DNA from: Flavobacterium ginsengisoli
GTDB taxonomy: Bacteria; Bacteroidota; Bacteroidia; Flavobacteriales; Flavobacteriaceae
Length of the DNA stretch: 64,000 nucleotides
Assembly (NCBI RefSeq): GCF_029625315.1
Contig: NZ_CP121110.1
Location: 2,737,001-2,801,000, forward strand
Direction: 5' to 3'
How positions within the stretch are numbered: the first letter of the stretch is position 1; each line of letters starts with the position of its first letter. Below the pieces are notes generated by a model, which saw only the letters and a program-made list of their open reading frames with translations, did no database searches and was not told the DNA's origin. Of the stretch, positions 10,021 to 18,652 are shown piece by piece. The translations under genes were made by a program, and so were the position numbers.

Positions 10021-10268
10021 TTTTTAGAATACATTCGATAAATCAAATATCCAATTATTAATACGAGTAAATAAGGAATAACCATTAAGTAAACAATTCC
10101 ATCATTTACTGCTTCAGCCTTTTTTATATTAGAATCCCCTCCTAAAGCCGCGCGACACATCGCACATTGCGCATTGGCAGAAACTCCAATAAGGAAAAAA
10201 CAAATTCCAAAAAACAAAACTTGGAACTTGGATTTTACGATTTGAAAATTATTTTTTTTAGTAAACAT
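10005..10268 (-). CDS. Small membrane protein with CxxC motif, oxidase-cluster associated
   Basis: This is an 87-aa protein I cannot name. A probable signal peptide or membrane anchor (residues ~16-33, ending SANAQ) is followed at once by CAMCRAALGG, a CxxC motif that would lie outside the inner membrane. A second membrane helix follows (~58-76, YLMVIPYLLVLIIGYLIY), ending in a basic tail. It overlaps the preceding DUF420 gene by 11 bp and is the last gene of a run that includes SCO. A role in copper handling or redox assembly of cytochrome oxidase is an inference from position and the CxxC only. Confidence 0.75.
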   Translation of the reverse strand: MFTKKNNFQIVKSKFQVLFFGICFFLIGVSANAQCAMCRAALGGDSNIKKAEAVNDGIVYLMVIPYLLVLIIGYLIYRMYSKKKKAV

Positions 10269-10800
10269 AATATGGTGAAATCATTAAGTAAACCACTACT
10301 CCTGTTACCGCGACATACAGCCAAAGCGGAAAAGTGATTTTAGCTATTTTTCTATGTCTGTCAAAACGCTGCGCAAGCGCTCTTACATACGTTATTAAAA
10401 CAAGCGGAATAATAGCAATCGACAATAAAATATGTGTTACAAGAATAAAGAAATAGATATAACGTATAGCACCTTCTCCACCAAATTTAGTAGAATCCGA
10501 AGTCATGTGATACGCCACATACATTACCAAAAATGCAACAGACAGAGCAATAGCCAAAGTCATTAATCGCTCATGAAGTTTCTGGTTTCCTTTTTTTATA
10601 GCCAAAACAGCGACAACCAAAACTACAGCTGTAAAACCATTAATTGTAGCATAAATTGGAGGCAACATTGACAATGGCTCAACATTGTAACCAAAATCCT
10701 TAAGCTTAACCCCAAACAAAATTGCTACTACAACCGGAATTACAATTGAAACCGCAATAATAAACTTGTTATATTTTTTCTCTAAATTATTATCTTCCAT
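10258..10800 (-). CDS. DUF420 membrane protein, probable oxidase assembly factor
   Basis: A 180-aa integral membrane protein with about five hydrophobic segments. Spaced histidines lie in the helices (KLHERLMTLAIALS, YVAYHMTSD, LVTHILLSI, QRFDRHRKIAK). This matches DUF420 proteins, which sit beside cytochrome oxidase genes; some relatives (CtaM) are needed for haem-copper oxidase activity. The start codon overlaps the SCO stop (TAATG), so the two are translationally coupled. Function is inferred from family and neighbours; there is no catalytic motif to point to. Confidence 0.82.
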   Translation of the reverse strand: MEDNNLEKKYNKFIIAVSIVIPVVVAILFGVKLKDFGYNVEPLSMLPPIYATINGFTAVVLVVAVLAIKKGNQKLHERLMTLAIALSVAFLVMYVAYHMTSDSTKFGGEGAIRYIYFFILVTHILLSIAIIPLVLITYVRALAQRFDRHRKIAKITFPLWLYVAVTGVVVYLMISPYYVY

Positions 10801-11486
10801 TATTCTGCTAATAAAATTTTAATATCCTCTTGAATATCACGTACACCTTTTTTATCTAAACCATCGTAATAAATGTTCGGATTTCCGAACTCGTCTTTTC
10901 TGCAACGAATATTTCCGTCTTTATCAATCAAAGCAAACAAACCTGAGTGCTCAAATCCACCACTCACTTTATCATTTTCTCCTGCATAAAGATTAAAACC
11001 TTTATTTGACAAATCCATAATTACATTTCTATCTCCAGTCAAGAAATTCCAGTTTGAAGATTTCACTCCAAGTAACTTAGCATGATCTTTTAAAACTTGC
11101 GGAGTATCATGTTTTGGATCGATTGTAATAGAAACAATTCCAAAATTAGGATTGCCAAAAAAAGTCTTTTCAATCTCCAACATGCTCATGTTCATCTTTG
11201 GACAGATCGAAGGGCAAGTTGTAAAGAAAAATTCCAAAACATACACTTTTCCCTTATACGTTTCATTTGAGATTTTGACATTGTCCTGATTTGTCAATTC
11301 AAATTTTGGAGCTGAACCAATTGTCAAAAGCTTAGTGTCTTTTGAAGTTTTTGCCCCAACATTATCCAAACGATTTCCTTTTACAACGTCACCGTTTTTA
11401 ACTCGATCAACAATTTTAGGAATAGCATAAATCCCAAAAATCAGAATGATAAAAGAGATTCCGATATATGATTTGTTTTTAAACAT
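10800..11486 (-). CDS. SCO1/SenC-family copper chaperone
   Basis: The 228-aa protein is anchored by an N-terminal helix (residues ~8-25) and has a thioredoxin-like periplasmic domain. The copper-binding CxxxC is in FFTTCPSICPKMNMSM, and the distal histidine ligand is probably in GGFEHSGLFALID. SCO proteins deliver or reduce copper for the CuA centre of oxidase subunit II, which is encoded in this window at 54268-55458. It follows the SCO-like gene at 11500 by 13 bp and is coupled to the DUF420 gene. Confidence 0.92.
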   Translation of the reverse strand: MFKNKSYIGISFIILIFGIYAIPKIVDRVKNGDVVKGNRLDNVGAKTSKDTKLLTIGSAPKFELTNQDNVKISNETYKGKVYVLEFFFTTCPSICPKMNMSMLEIEKTFFGNPNFGIVSITIDPKHDTPQVLKDHAKLLGVKSSNWNFLTGDRNVIMDLSNKGFNLYAGENDKVSGGFEHSGLFALIDKDGNIRCRKDEFGNPNIYYDGLDKKGVRDIQEDIKILLAE

Positions 11487-11499
11487 ATAAAAATGATTT

Positions 11500-12141
11500 T
11501 TAAAGTTGCTTTGTAGCGTTATGATTCTTTTTTAATGCTGCGCGGTATTCGTATAAAATGATCTTGAAATCATCCAGCATTTCATTACTCAACTCAGATG
11601 GATGAAAAGTATCATATCCTTCTTTATATTCTTTTGGATCTTTCCTTCCTCTTAGATTACGCTCTTTATCGATGATGTAAACATTAGAAGTCCCAAGATC
11701 TCCATTTAATTTTTCTTTTAAATGCAAACCGTTGTAAAATTTCTGAATATCCTCTTTTGAAGCAAATACAAAATTCCAATTTTTAACATCGGTAAAAGGA
11801 GATAATGCATCAACAATTTTTTGCGCTTCTTTCTCCGTGCCTATTGGGCAAAGAACAACAAACTGAAGATCTTCGAAACCATTATAACGTTTGTAGATCT
11901 TCTCATTCAAATTAAAATAGTTACCTCTATTTTCAAGAATGTTTGTACCGGCAAAACCTAGCACCGTAATCTTTTTATCAAGGGAGATTTTTTTTCCGTT
12001 TAATGAATTCCAATCCCCAAAATCGGCTACTTTGGGAGTTATTACCGGAAGTGTTGTAAAACTATTTACACCAGAAGCAAAAAACAAATACGCTACAATT
12101 GGCAATACAAAAAGTACAAAGAGAACTATATTTTTTTTCAT
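11500..12141 (-). CDS. SCO-like thioredoxin-fold protein lacking the CxxxC motif
   Basis: A 213-aa protein with an N-terminal membrane anchor (residues ~4-22) and a region that reads like a degenerate SCO/thioredoxin fold: ITVLGFAGTNILENRG where the active-site loop should be, then FVVLCPIGTEKEAQ, WNFVFASKEDIQKFY and VYIIDKERNLRGRKD. The last block parallels LIDKDGNIRCRKD in the adjacent SCO. No CxxxC is present, so copper binding by the SCO mechanism is not expected. Position between oxidase subunit IV and SCO suggests a structural or assembly role. The homology to SCO is my inference from motif order. Confidence 0.7.
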   Translation of the reverse strand: MKKNIVLFVLFVLPIVAYLFFASGVNSFTTLPVITPKVADFGDWNSLNGKKISLDKKITVLGFAGTNILENRGNYFNLNEKIYKRYNGFEDLQFVVLCPIGTEKEAQKIVDALSPFTDVKNWNFVFASKEDIQKFYNGLHLKEKLNGDLGTSNVYIIDKERNLRGRKDPKEYKEGYDTFHPSELSNEMLDDFKIILYEYRAALKKNHNATKQL

Positions 12142-12175
12142 TGTATTAACGGAGAATTATTGAGGTACAAAAATA

Positions 12176-12200
12176 AAAAAAGCTCCGTTAATCGGAGCTT
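12176..12200 (-). terminator. Terminator after oxidase subunit IV gene
   Basis: AAGCTCCG / CGGAGCTT with a 5-nt loop (about 12180-12200) is followed on the minus strand by a T-rich tail. It separates the cyoE-coxC-coxC-subunit IV run from the SCO-like/SCO/DUF420 run, so the latter probably relies on its own promoter or on readthrough. Confidence 0.8.
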
Positions 12201-12220
12201 CTTTTCGAATTAATATCATG

Positions 12221-12571
12221 TTAAAAATTCCATTTAATAGTAGAATCTTTAAAAACCCCATAAATATAATGTCCTTCTGTTAACAGAATAAACAATAAAT
12301 ATAAAACTAGGAAGATAACAGGAGAAACTACAGACCATCTAAGGTTGCTTTTTTCACCTTCCATGTGCATAAATGCCCATACAATATAATATGCTTTGAA
12401 AACTGTAAGGATATAGAAAATCCAGTTTAACAGATTTAAACCAACAAAATGAGTAAATTCTAATGCTCCAGGTTTGTAGATACCTAAGATAACTTCAACT
12501 GTAGTAACTACTGAAAGTAATCCGAAAACAAACCAGATTCTTTTTGTATTTGATACGTGCTCGTGTGACAT
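12221..12571 (-). CDS. Cytochrome c oxidase subunit IV
   Basis: A 116-aa protein with three predicted helices (VFGLLSVVTTVEVILG, LLNWIFYILTVFKAYYIVWAF with the family-typical charged end HMEGEK, and PVIFLVLYLLFILL). This matches the bacterial subunit IV family that packs against subunits I and III of haem-copper oxidases. It lies 18 bp after the larger subunit III gene and is the end of that transcription unit, just before a terminator. Confidence 0.88.
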   Translation of the reverse strand: MSHEHVSNTKRIWFVFGLLSVVTTVEVILGIYKPGALEFTHFVGLNLLNWIFYILTVFKAYYIVWAFMHMEGEKSNLRWSVVSPVIFLVLYLLFILLTEGHYIYGVFKDSTIKWNF

Positions 12572-12589
12572 AATAATTAAATTCTAAAA

Positions 12590-13573
12590 TTAAACTAGGT
12601 AGAAAACTGTAAATACAAATACCCAAACTAAATCTACGAAGTGCCAGTATAATCCAACTTTTTCTACCATTTCGTAGCTTCTTCTTTTCTCGTAAGTACC
12701 TAACAATACATTAAAGAAAATAATGATATTGATAATAACTCCAGAGAATACGTGGAATCCGTGGAAACCTGTAATGAAGAAGAAGAAATCAGCAAATAAT
12801 TTATTACCGTACTCGTTTCTGATCAAGTTAGCACCTTCTACTACATATTTAGCAGTAGCTAAATGTTTTTCAGACTCTTCTCTTGATAAGATTGTTTTCT
12901 GTTTTTTATCTGTAAGTTTTTCTGTTCTAATTAAAATTTCAGGGTGAGCTTTAAAACCAGCCTGAACTTCAGCAACTGTATAAGTAGGAAGAGATTCAGC
13001 ATCTTCCATAAACCAAGTTGAATGGCTTCTAGTTAAAGCTTCTCTTTGTTCTGGCAATTTAACAGCAAAATCAGCTAAAGCTACTCTTTTACCATCTTTG
13101 TCCACAAACTGAAGTAAGCTACCTCCAACTGTTTCAACTGCTCCGTATTCACCTTTAATGAAGTTTTTCCATTCCCAAGCTTGAGAACCAACGAAAATTA
13201 AACCTCCAATAATAGTTAAAAACATGTAGATTGCAACTTTTGTCTTTTTCAATTGGTGTCCTGCGTCAACAGCTAGTACCATTGTTACAGAAGAAAAGAT
13301 CAAAATAAAAGTCATTAATGCTACATAATACATTGGGGCCGCAACACCATGCATAAATGGGAAGTGAGTGAACACTTCATCAGCCAAAGGCCAAGTTTCA
13401 ATAAATTTAAATCTAGAAAAACCATAAGCTCCTAGAAATCCAGAGAATGTTAAGGCATCTGATACGATAAAAAACCACATCATCATTTTACCATAACTTG
13501 CTCCTAAAGGCTCATTGTGACCGCCTCCCCAAGTTTTTTCGTCGTTGTTTGCAGTAGTAACTGTCGCTCCCAT
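12590..13573 (-). CDS. Cytochrome c oxidase subunit III (long form)
   Basis: The 327-aa protein begins with a hydrophilic tail and has subunit III helices: MMMWFFIVSDALTFSGFLG, AMYYVALMTF-type, and a C-terminal block with FFFITGFHGFHVFSGV and YWHFVDLVWVFVFT, the diagnostic motifs. Between the N-terminal helices and this block is a hydrophilic stretch of about 100 residues (around 150-250) that standard ~200-aa subunit III lacks. The second subunit III gene just upstream is of normal size, so two different subunit III proteins may be used in one oxidase or in alternative complexes. Confidence 0.92.
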   Translation of the reverse strand: MGATVTTANNDEKTWGGGHNEPLGASYGKMMMWFFIVSDALTFSGFLGAYGFSRFKFIETWPLADEVFTHFPFMHGVAAPMYYVALMTFILIFSSVTMVLAVDAGHQLKKTKVAIYMFLTIIGGLIFVGSQAWEWKNFIKGEYGAVETVGGSLLQFVDKDGKRVALADFAVKLPEQREALTRSHSTWFMEDAESLPTYTVAEVQAGFKAHPEILIRTEKLTDKKQKTILSREESEKHLATAKYVVEGANLIRNEYGNKLFADFFFFITGFHGFHVFSGVIINIIIFFNVLLGTYEKRRSYEMVEKVGLYWHFVDLVWVFVFTVFYLV

Positions 13574-13615
13574 AAAAGATATTCGTTAAAAAGTTCCCAA
13601 ATTTACGTTTTTTTC

Positions 13616-14203
13616 TTATTTAAAGAAATATAAAAATAAAAATAAATATACCCATAATAAATCCAAAAAGTGCCAATACATCGCACCTAGTTCTATACCA
13701 AGAGTTTGAGTCGAATTGTATTTTTGTTTAAAATGATTATAAATTATAATTAAAAGTGAAATTAATCCGCCAGCTAAGTGTAACAAGTGTGTAACTGTTA
13801 CAACATAAAGAAAAGTTGTAGTAATTGAACTACCTTCTCCCGTAAAGTAATACCCTTCAGAAACGATTTGTCCAAATCCTTTGAATTGTAATACCACAAA
13901 TAAAACTCCTAAAGCCAAAGTTCCAAGAAGCAATCCTGTAACTGCGTTTCTATTGTCTTTCTGAATAGCTTTTTTTGCCAAATAAAAAGTAACGCTACAA
14001 GCTATAATTACTGCAGTACTCCAATAGAATGCCGAAGGAAGTTCAAAATTCTTCAACCAATCTGCTCTTGATTTGCTTACCACAAATGCACTTGTTAAAC
14101 CAGCAAACATCATGGTCATACTAACCATTGCAAAAAGCAGAATCAGTTTTGCTGATTTTGACTTTCTTACTTGTTCTTCATTTGTTTTCAATGTCATTTC
14201 CAT
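13616..14203 (-). CDS. Cytochrome c oxidase subunit III (short form)
   Basis: A 195-aa, five-helix member of the subunit III family. The helices start at about residue 19 (AKLILLFAMVSMTMMFAG), and the conserved histidine-containing blocks are VTVTHLLHLAGG and MYWHFLDLLWVYLFLF. Subunit III supports proton uptake and stability of the subunit I core. The gene follows heme o synthase by 5 bp and precedes the longer subunit III by 42 bp, all in the same direction. Subunits I and II are encoded ~40 kb away in the actABCDEF-coxBA operon. Confidence 0.92.
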   Translation of the reverse strand: MEMTLKTNEEQVRKSKSAKLILLFAMVSMTMMFAGLTSAFVVSKSRADWLKNFELPSAFYWSTAVIIACSVTFYLAKKAIQKDNRNAVTGLLLGTLALGVLFVVLQFKGFGQIVSEGYYFTGEGSSITTTFLYVVTVTHLLHLAGGLISLLIIIYNHFKQKYNSTQTLGIELGAMYWHFLDLLWVYLFLFLYFFK

Positions 14204-14208
14204 AACAA

Positions 14209-15111
14209 CTATCTTAAAAATTTATCTACTATAAATACAATTTGTAAAAGCGAAATATACGAAACGCTTACAAGCATTAATGTTCTCGCAGCTTTTGCGG
14301 TTCTTAACTTATACAAACGAACTGCATAAAAAAGCATCCAAATCCCTAATAGAAACACTAAAACTGCTGCAATTGGAGAAATAAATAATTGCCCTGTAAA
14401 ACCTAATACAGGTAATAACGATGCTATGATAAGCCAAATTGTGTACAATATAATTTGCAATGCAGTTCCTTTGTCTTTTTTACCTGTTGGAAGCATAAAA
14501 ATTCCTGCTTTCTCATAATCTTCATACAAAAACCACCCGATAGACCAGAAATGAGGAAACTGCCAAAAGAATTGAATTAAAAATAAAGTTCCTGCTTCGA
14601 TACCAAATTCGCCTGTTGCTGCTACCCACCCCAACATAAACGGAATTGCACCAGGAAATGCTCCAACAAAAACAGACAACGAAGTTACTGTTTTTAATGG
14701 TGTATAAACACTTGTATAAAGAAATATAGAAATTGCGACAAACATTGCCGACTTAGCATTTATCGTGTATAAAAGTGCAATACCAATAATAGTAAGCAAA
14801 CTTGCCACTAACAAAGCTACTGTTGGAGACATACGACCAGAGGGAACTGGACGGTTTTTGGTACGATCCATTAAAGAATCGATATCTTTTTCGATTACTT
14901 GATTAAAAGCATTTGAAGCTCCTACCATGCAGTAACCTCCAACCGCCAAAACAGCCAAAACACTCCATTTAAAAGGATGCTCTGAATCCACTCCTAATAA
15001 ATATGCGACAATAGAAGAAAACAACACACTAATAGCTAAACCAGCTTTAGTAATCTCTTTAAAATCTAGAAATATTGATTTGAGTGATAATGTATTTTTT
15101 GCGGCGTTCAA
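14209..15111 (-). CDS. ctaB: Heme o synthase (protoheme IX farnesyltransferase)
   Basis: It transfers a farnesyl group to heme b, the first step to the heme a of the oxidase encoded nearby. It is a UbiA-type prenyltransferase with about nine helices. The allylic-diphosphate/Mg2+ motif is NQVIEKDIDSLMDRT, and the second conserved loop begins YTSVYTPLKTVTSLS. The reading can start at an ATG at 15201, but the first 30 residues look non-conserved and contain a TACATTTG promoter box (plus 15147-15154). I therefore prefer the TTG at 15111 (protein starting LNAAKNTLSL, read Met), giving 300 aa. It heads the subunit III/IV operon. Confidence 0.88.
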   Translation of the reverse strand: MNAAKNTLSLKSIFLDFKEITKAGLAISVLFSSIVAYLLGVDSEHPFKWSVLAVLAVGGYCMVGASNAFNQVIEKDIDSLMDRTKNRPVPSGRMSPTVALLVASLLTIIGIALLYTINAKSAMFVAISIFLYTSVYTPLKTVTSLSVFVGAFPGAIPFMLGWVAATGEFGIEAGTLFLIQFFWQFPHFWSIGWFLYEDYEKAGIFMLPTGKKDKGTALQIILYTIWLIIASLLPVLGFTGQLFISPIAAVLVFLLGIWMLFYAVRLYKLRTAKAARTLMLVSVSYISLLQIVFIVDKFLR

Positions 15112-15268
15112 TACCGTTGTATTTTGTGTATTTTTTTTGAGTGGTGCAAATGTACAAATTAGATTGTAGAATTTAAGCCTATAAAAATAGATTTTTTTCA
15201 ATAAAACCTATACAAATTAAGATCTCAGCATTCTTTAACACTATTATTTCGAAAAATCTTATTAAAAA

Positions 15269-17392
15269 CTAGTAATCAAAATACCAGTTGAAAATATCCG
15301 AACGTAATCCGATACTAAACCAAGTAGTACTTTGCTTAAAAGTTGTTGCTGTTTCTTGTGTCGGATCAAAATTTCTATAGATTAAACTTCCAAACAGCTT
15401 CAAGTTTGTCATCGGATTAATTAAATATCCTCCTTGAATATCTGCAATAAAAACATTAGTCTTGTTTCCTTGTCCAATTTTCACACCTGTGTCATATGGG
15501 CGGTTTACATCGTAACTTTTATAAATATTACTTCCATAATTATACGAATCTTCTGTAGTATCAAAGTCCAAACCTCTTGTTCCAACAGTTAGTTTCGCGT
15601 CTGCAAGCCAACGACCTTTATGGTATCTTGCAATTGCTACAAGCTCTTTAAAATTTCCTCCCCATTGGTGCCCCACACTCTGATTGTTATGCCCGTAATT
15701 TGTAATAACAGCACTATGCGAGTATACATAAGGACGTACGTTATTCAACTCAACCTGCAATAACAAATCTTTTACGTTAAATGCATTGAAATATTTTGCT
15801 CCCAGCTGAAATCCGAATTTATTTTTCCAGCTTTGATTTCCTGCGCCAACATCAGAAACAGAAAATTCATCGATCAAGAATTGTGAATAAAGATTTATGC
15901 TATTATTCCATTTGTATTTACCCGTTATTCCTAAAAGCGCATTTCCACTTTTTGATGAAGAACCAAACTCAACTGCTCTATAAAAAATAATCGGGTTAAT
16001 AAAATTAGCATCAAAACCTCTATTATTGGTGTTAGTCCAAACTACAGATTCAAAAAAACCTAAGTTTACTCTATTTGAAACATTCCAGCTCAAATAGTGA
16101 TTTGCCATAAATTTTGTTGCATATGTTCCTCCCTCTGTTACTTCTGGACGAACGTCTTTCATCCACATATATGTATTGGTATACTTAATTTTCCAAAATT
16201 TGGTATTAATCTTAAAATACGGATATGGGCTTGCTCCGTCACTTTCCAACAAAGAACGGTAACCGTCTCCTATAAAATTTCGTCCATAACCTAATTGGAA
16301 ATCAAAAATTTTACCTGGCGCAAAAGTAATATTCGCTTCCGCTAAAGGAAAATCGTAAGCATCTGTTTTAAACCTTTTCGCAATTCCAATTCCTGGAATT
16401 ATAGCTGGATTTCCTCCAGAAGGTTTGATAGATTCTGCGTAATCATTAAAATAACCCGCAAATCTTCCTTGGCTTTCAAAAAATGTAGTCGTAAAGTTAA
16501 TCTGCTTCCCCAAACCTCCTCTAAAGTTTAGCGCTCTAGTATTTACATAAGTGTAAGATGCATCAAGATCTGAAGCTTTACCCATTTGCAAGTCTACAAT
16601 TGGATTTAAAGTAAACCAATAATCTTCTCCCTGAATCTGCACTAAATTTTCATTCCACCATTTTCTTCCCAGCCAAGTTGAAGTTTTTTTCTGCAGCGAC
16701 TCATTAACTGCTCTTAAATTATAGTACTTTGAAACCTCAGCATATGTATAAGGTTTAGATGCGGTATGATTATTACTTCCTACTTGATTCATTTCCGCAT
16801 CAAATTGTGAATAATAACTATGAGAAAATGGAATATTTAAATGACTATCAAACTCCGGATTACGGTACTTTTTATACACAATACTATCCAATTCTGTCAT
16901 TGGTTTTTCTACCTGTTTTTCAATTTCTCTTGCTGCCAAAGCTTCTGCCTCAAGCTGCGCTGAACTTTTTAGAGGAATATCAATAGAAATTGTGTATTTA
17001 GAATAAGTTGGTTTTCCGTTATAAGTTGATGGCTTAATTTTTGGAAATGCTCCAAATACTCTTTTTGCCTCTTCTGACAATTCTTCTGTTTCGGTAGAAA
17101 CATAAATCACTTTAAATTCTCCTTCTGCATTTACTTCAAAAAGTAATTTTACTGCTCCTTTATAATTATTTTCTTTTAATTTTTGAGGAACCTGAAAATT
17201 GTTGAATACAAAATCTTGAACCTCTTTATAGAAACAATTTTCTAATTTTTTAGCTTCTAAATTTTCGCAATTAGGAAAAACTGGAAATTTCTCTGCAGAG
17301 AAACCAGGCTGAACTGAAGAATTACTATTTTGCTGAGCAGAAACAATAAAGAACGTAGAAATTAAAACAAGGGACAAAAAAAACTTATTCAC
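15269..17392 (-). CDS. remB: Gliding motility protein RemB (outer-membrane, TonB-like N-terminus)
   Basis: The 707-aa protein has a signal peptide (1-19). A ~110-residue segment then resembles the TonB C-terminal fold: FPVFPNCENLEAKKLENCF, then VKLLFEVNAEGEFKVIYVS, then AFPKIKPSTYNGKP. From ~200 on it is a large aromatic, strand-rich domain (LGYGRNFIGDGYRSLLES, YSQFLIDEFSVSD) like capsule-assembly Wzi beta-barrels. In F. johnsoniae, RemB is a motility-linked outer-membrane protein, and from memory its gene lies close to sprA as here. It follows deoC by 19 bp. The name rests on recollected architecture and synteny, not on a database search. Confidence 0.75.
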   Translation of the reverse strand: MNKFFLSLVLISTFFIVSAQQNSNSSVQPGFSAEKFPVFPNCENLEAKKLENCFYKEVQDFVFNNFQVPQKLKENNYKGAVKLLFEVNAEGEFKVIYVSTETEELSEEAKRVFGAFPKIKPSTYNGKPTYSKYTISIDIPLKSSAQLEAEALAAREIEKQVEKPMTELDSIVYKKYRNPEFDSHLNIPFSHSYYSQFDAEMNQVGSNNHTASKPYTYAEVSKYYNLRAVNESLQKKTSTWLGRKWWNENLVQIQGEDYWFTLNPIVDLQMGKASDLDASYTYVNTRALNFRGGLGKQINFTTTFFESQGRFAGYFNDYAESIKPSGGNPAIIPGIGIAKRFKTDAYDFPLAEANITFAPGKIFDFQLGYGRNFIGDGYRSLLESDGASPYPYFKINTKFWKIKYTNTYMWMKDVRPEVTEGGTYATKFMANHYLSWNVSNRVNLGFFESVVWTNTNNRGFDANFINPIIFYRAVEFGSSSKSGNALLGITGKYKWNNSINLYSQFLIDEFSVSDVGAGNQSWKNKFGFQLGAKYFNAFNVKDLLLQVELNNVRPYVYSHSAVITNYGHNNQSVGHQWGGNFKELVAIARYHKGRWLADAKLTVGTRGLDFDTTEDSYNYGSNIYKSYDVNRPYDTGVKIGQGNKTNVFIADIQGGYLINPMTNLKLFGSLIYRNFDPTQETATTFKQSTTWFSIGLRSDIFNWYFDY

Positions 17393-17411
17393 TTAAAATT
17401 TGGGTATTTAT

Positions 17412-18155
17412 TTAATATTGATTTGGGAAAATTTCTCCGTTTGCAATTGCTTTTGCGGCCGAAGTGCCAATACGTTTTACTCCTAAACGAATCATTTCTG
17501 CGGCTTCTTCAAATGAACGAACTCCGCCTGCTGCTTTTACTGAAAGTGGCGAGGCATTTTCAAGCATCATTATTATTGCTGGAACGGTTGCTCCATTTGG
17601 CAAATTATTATCTGTTTTGTAAAAACCTGTTGAGGATTTCACAAAAACAGCATCAAAATCATCTTCTTTAAAATTTGATACTACAACATGTTTTATTAAG
17701 GCAGATAACTGAATAATTTCTTTATCTGTTAGGGCGGCAATTTCGATAATCCATTTTACTGTTTTATCATTTGCCAATCCGATCTGTGTTCCAATTAAGA
17801 CTTCTTTTTTTACCAGATCAAGATCACCATTCTTAAACGCTTCATAGTTACAAACAAAATCTAAATCGTCTGCTCCATTTTCAATGGCCTCGTTTGCTTC
17901 CTTAATTTTGGTCTCCAGATTTGATTTTCCTTCTGGAAAATCAATCACTGTACCAACTAACAAAACAGAATTGGCTTCTATGATCATTTTTTTTGCCAGA
18001 GAAACATATTCTGGTCGAATCATAATCAACTTAAAACCTTCTTGAATTGCTTCTTCAATTGCATTTTTAACTACAATAGTATTTTCCGCTTCTGAAAGAC
18101 CAGCTTGCGATGCAGTTTTTAAATACGTTGAGTCTAAATATTGCTTTACGTTCAT
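17412..18155 (-). CDS. deoC: Deoxyribose-phosphate aldolase
   Basis: It cleaves 2-deoxyribose 5-phosphate to glyceraldehyde 3-phosphate and acetaldehyde in deoxynucleoside catabolism. Starting at 18155 (MNVKQYLDSTYL) gives 247 aa. The longer reading from 18185 adds ten residues that overlap a TACTTTTG promoter box (plus 18183-18190), so I reject it. Class I aldolase features are DDLDFVCNY, the Schiff-base lysine in AVFVKSSTGF, and the second active-site lysine in VKAAGGVRSFEEA. Its link to remB is positional only. Confidence 0.93.
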   Translation of the reverse strand: MNVKQYLDSTYLKTASQAGLSEAENTIVVKNAIEEAIQEGFKLIMIRPEYVSLAKKMIIEANSVLLVGTVIDFPEGKSNLETKIKEANEAIENGADDLDFVCNYEAFKNGDLDLVKKEVLIGTQIGLANDKTVKWIIEIAALTDKEIIQLSALIKHVVVSNFKEDDFDAVFVKSSTGFYKTDNNLPNGATVPAIIMMLENASPLSVKAAGGVRSFEEAAEMIRLGVKRIGTSAAKAIANGEIFPNQY

Positions 18156-18182
18156 TTTGATTGAAGTTGCAGAAAACCAGCA

Positions 18183-18190
18183 CAAAAGTA
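18183..18190 (-). promoter_or_regulatory. Candidate -7 box upstream of deoC-remB
   Basis: TACTTTTG on the minus strand matches the Bacteroidota TAnnTTTG -7 element and would place transcription about 20 nt before the deoC ATG. A matching -33 TTG is not obvious, so this is tentative. Confidence 0.4.
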
Positions 18191-18240
18191 CATTTTAAAT
18201 TGAAAAAAACAGCTTTTTAAGTGCTTGATTTTCTTGTAAT

Positions 18241-18262
18241 AAAAAACCCACCGAGGTGGGTT
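18241..18262 (-). terminator. Terminator after gcvH-vanZ
   Basis: AACCCACC GA GGTGGGTT (18245-18262) is a perfect 8-bp stem, followed on the minus strand by a T run. It lies 6 bp beyond the VanZ stop and insulates deoC. Confidence 0.85.
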
Positions 18263-18268
18263 CTTAAT

Positions 18269-18652
18269 TTATATTTTATCGATTTGCCTTTTAAATCCGA
18301 TTGCAGAAAAAACCGCTGCAAGGGCACCAAGCGCATTTGCCAAAACATCTGTAACATCTGAGGCTCTTGTTGCGGTAAGAGCACCTTGAAGAATTTCGAT
18401 TGTAATTCCAAAAAAAACAGAAAATATAAACGAAATCAAATAAGCTTTATAATCGTCTGCATCTTTTCCTTTTAATTCTTTTTTGAAAAACAAAATCCAT
18501 GAAATTGTAAAACCAAAATGAAAACAGAAATGTACAATTTTATCAATGCTTGGAAAATTAATTGCTGGTATATTACTAGAATCTGTCAGACAAAAATAAG
18601 TAATGATTCCAGAGCAAATAATTGCCCAAATTAACAAGAGTTGTTTAGGCAC
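18269..18652 (-). CDS. VanZ-family membrane protein
   Basis: A 127-aa protein with four predicted helices and VanZ-family landmarks: an N-terminal CLTDSSNIP loop, the [16 protein letters not shown] block, and [20 protein letters not shown] followed by [12 protein letters not shown]. Relatives occur widely, including VanZ of teicoplanin resistance, but most have no known role. It overlaps gcvH by 8 bp, so it is translated from the gcvH message. There is no sign that it concerns glycopeptides here. Confidence 0.88.
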   Translation of the reverse strand: MPKQLLLIWAIICSGIITYFCLTDSSNIPAINFPSIDKIVHFCFHFGFTISWILFFKKELKGKDADDYKAYLISFIFSVFFGITIEILQGALTATRASDVTDVLANALGALAAVFSAIGFKRQIDKI

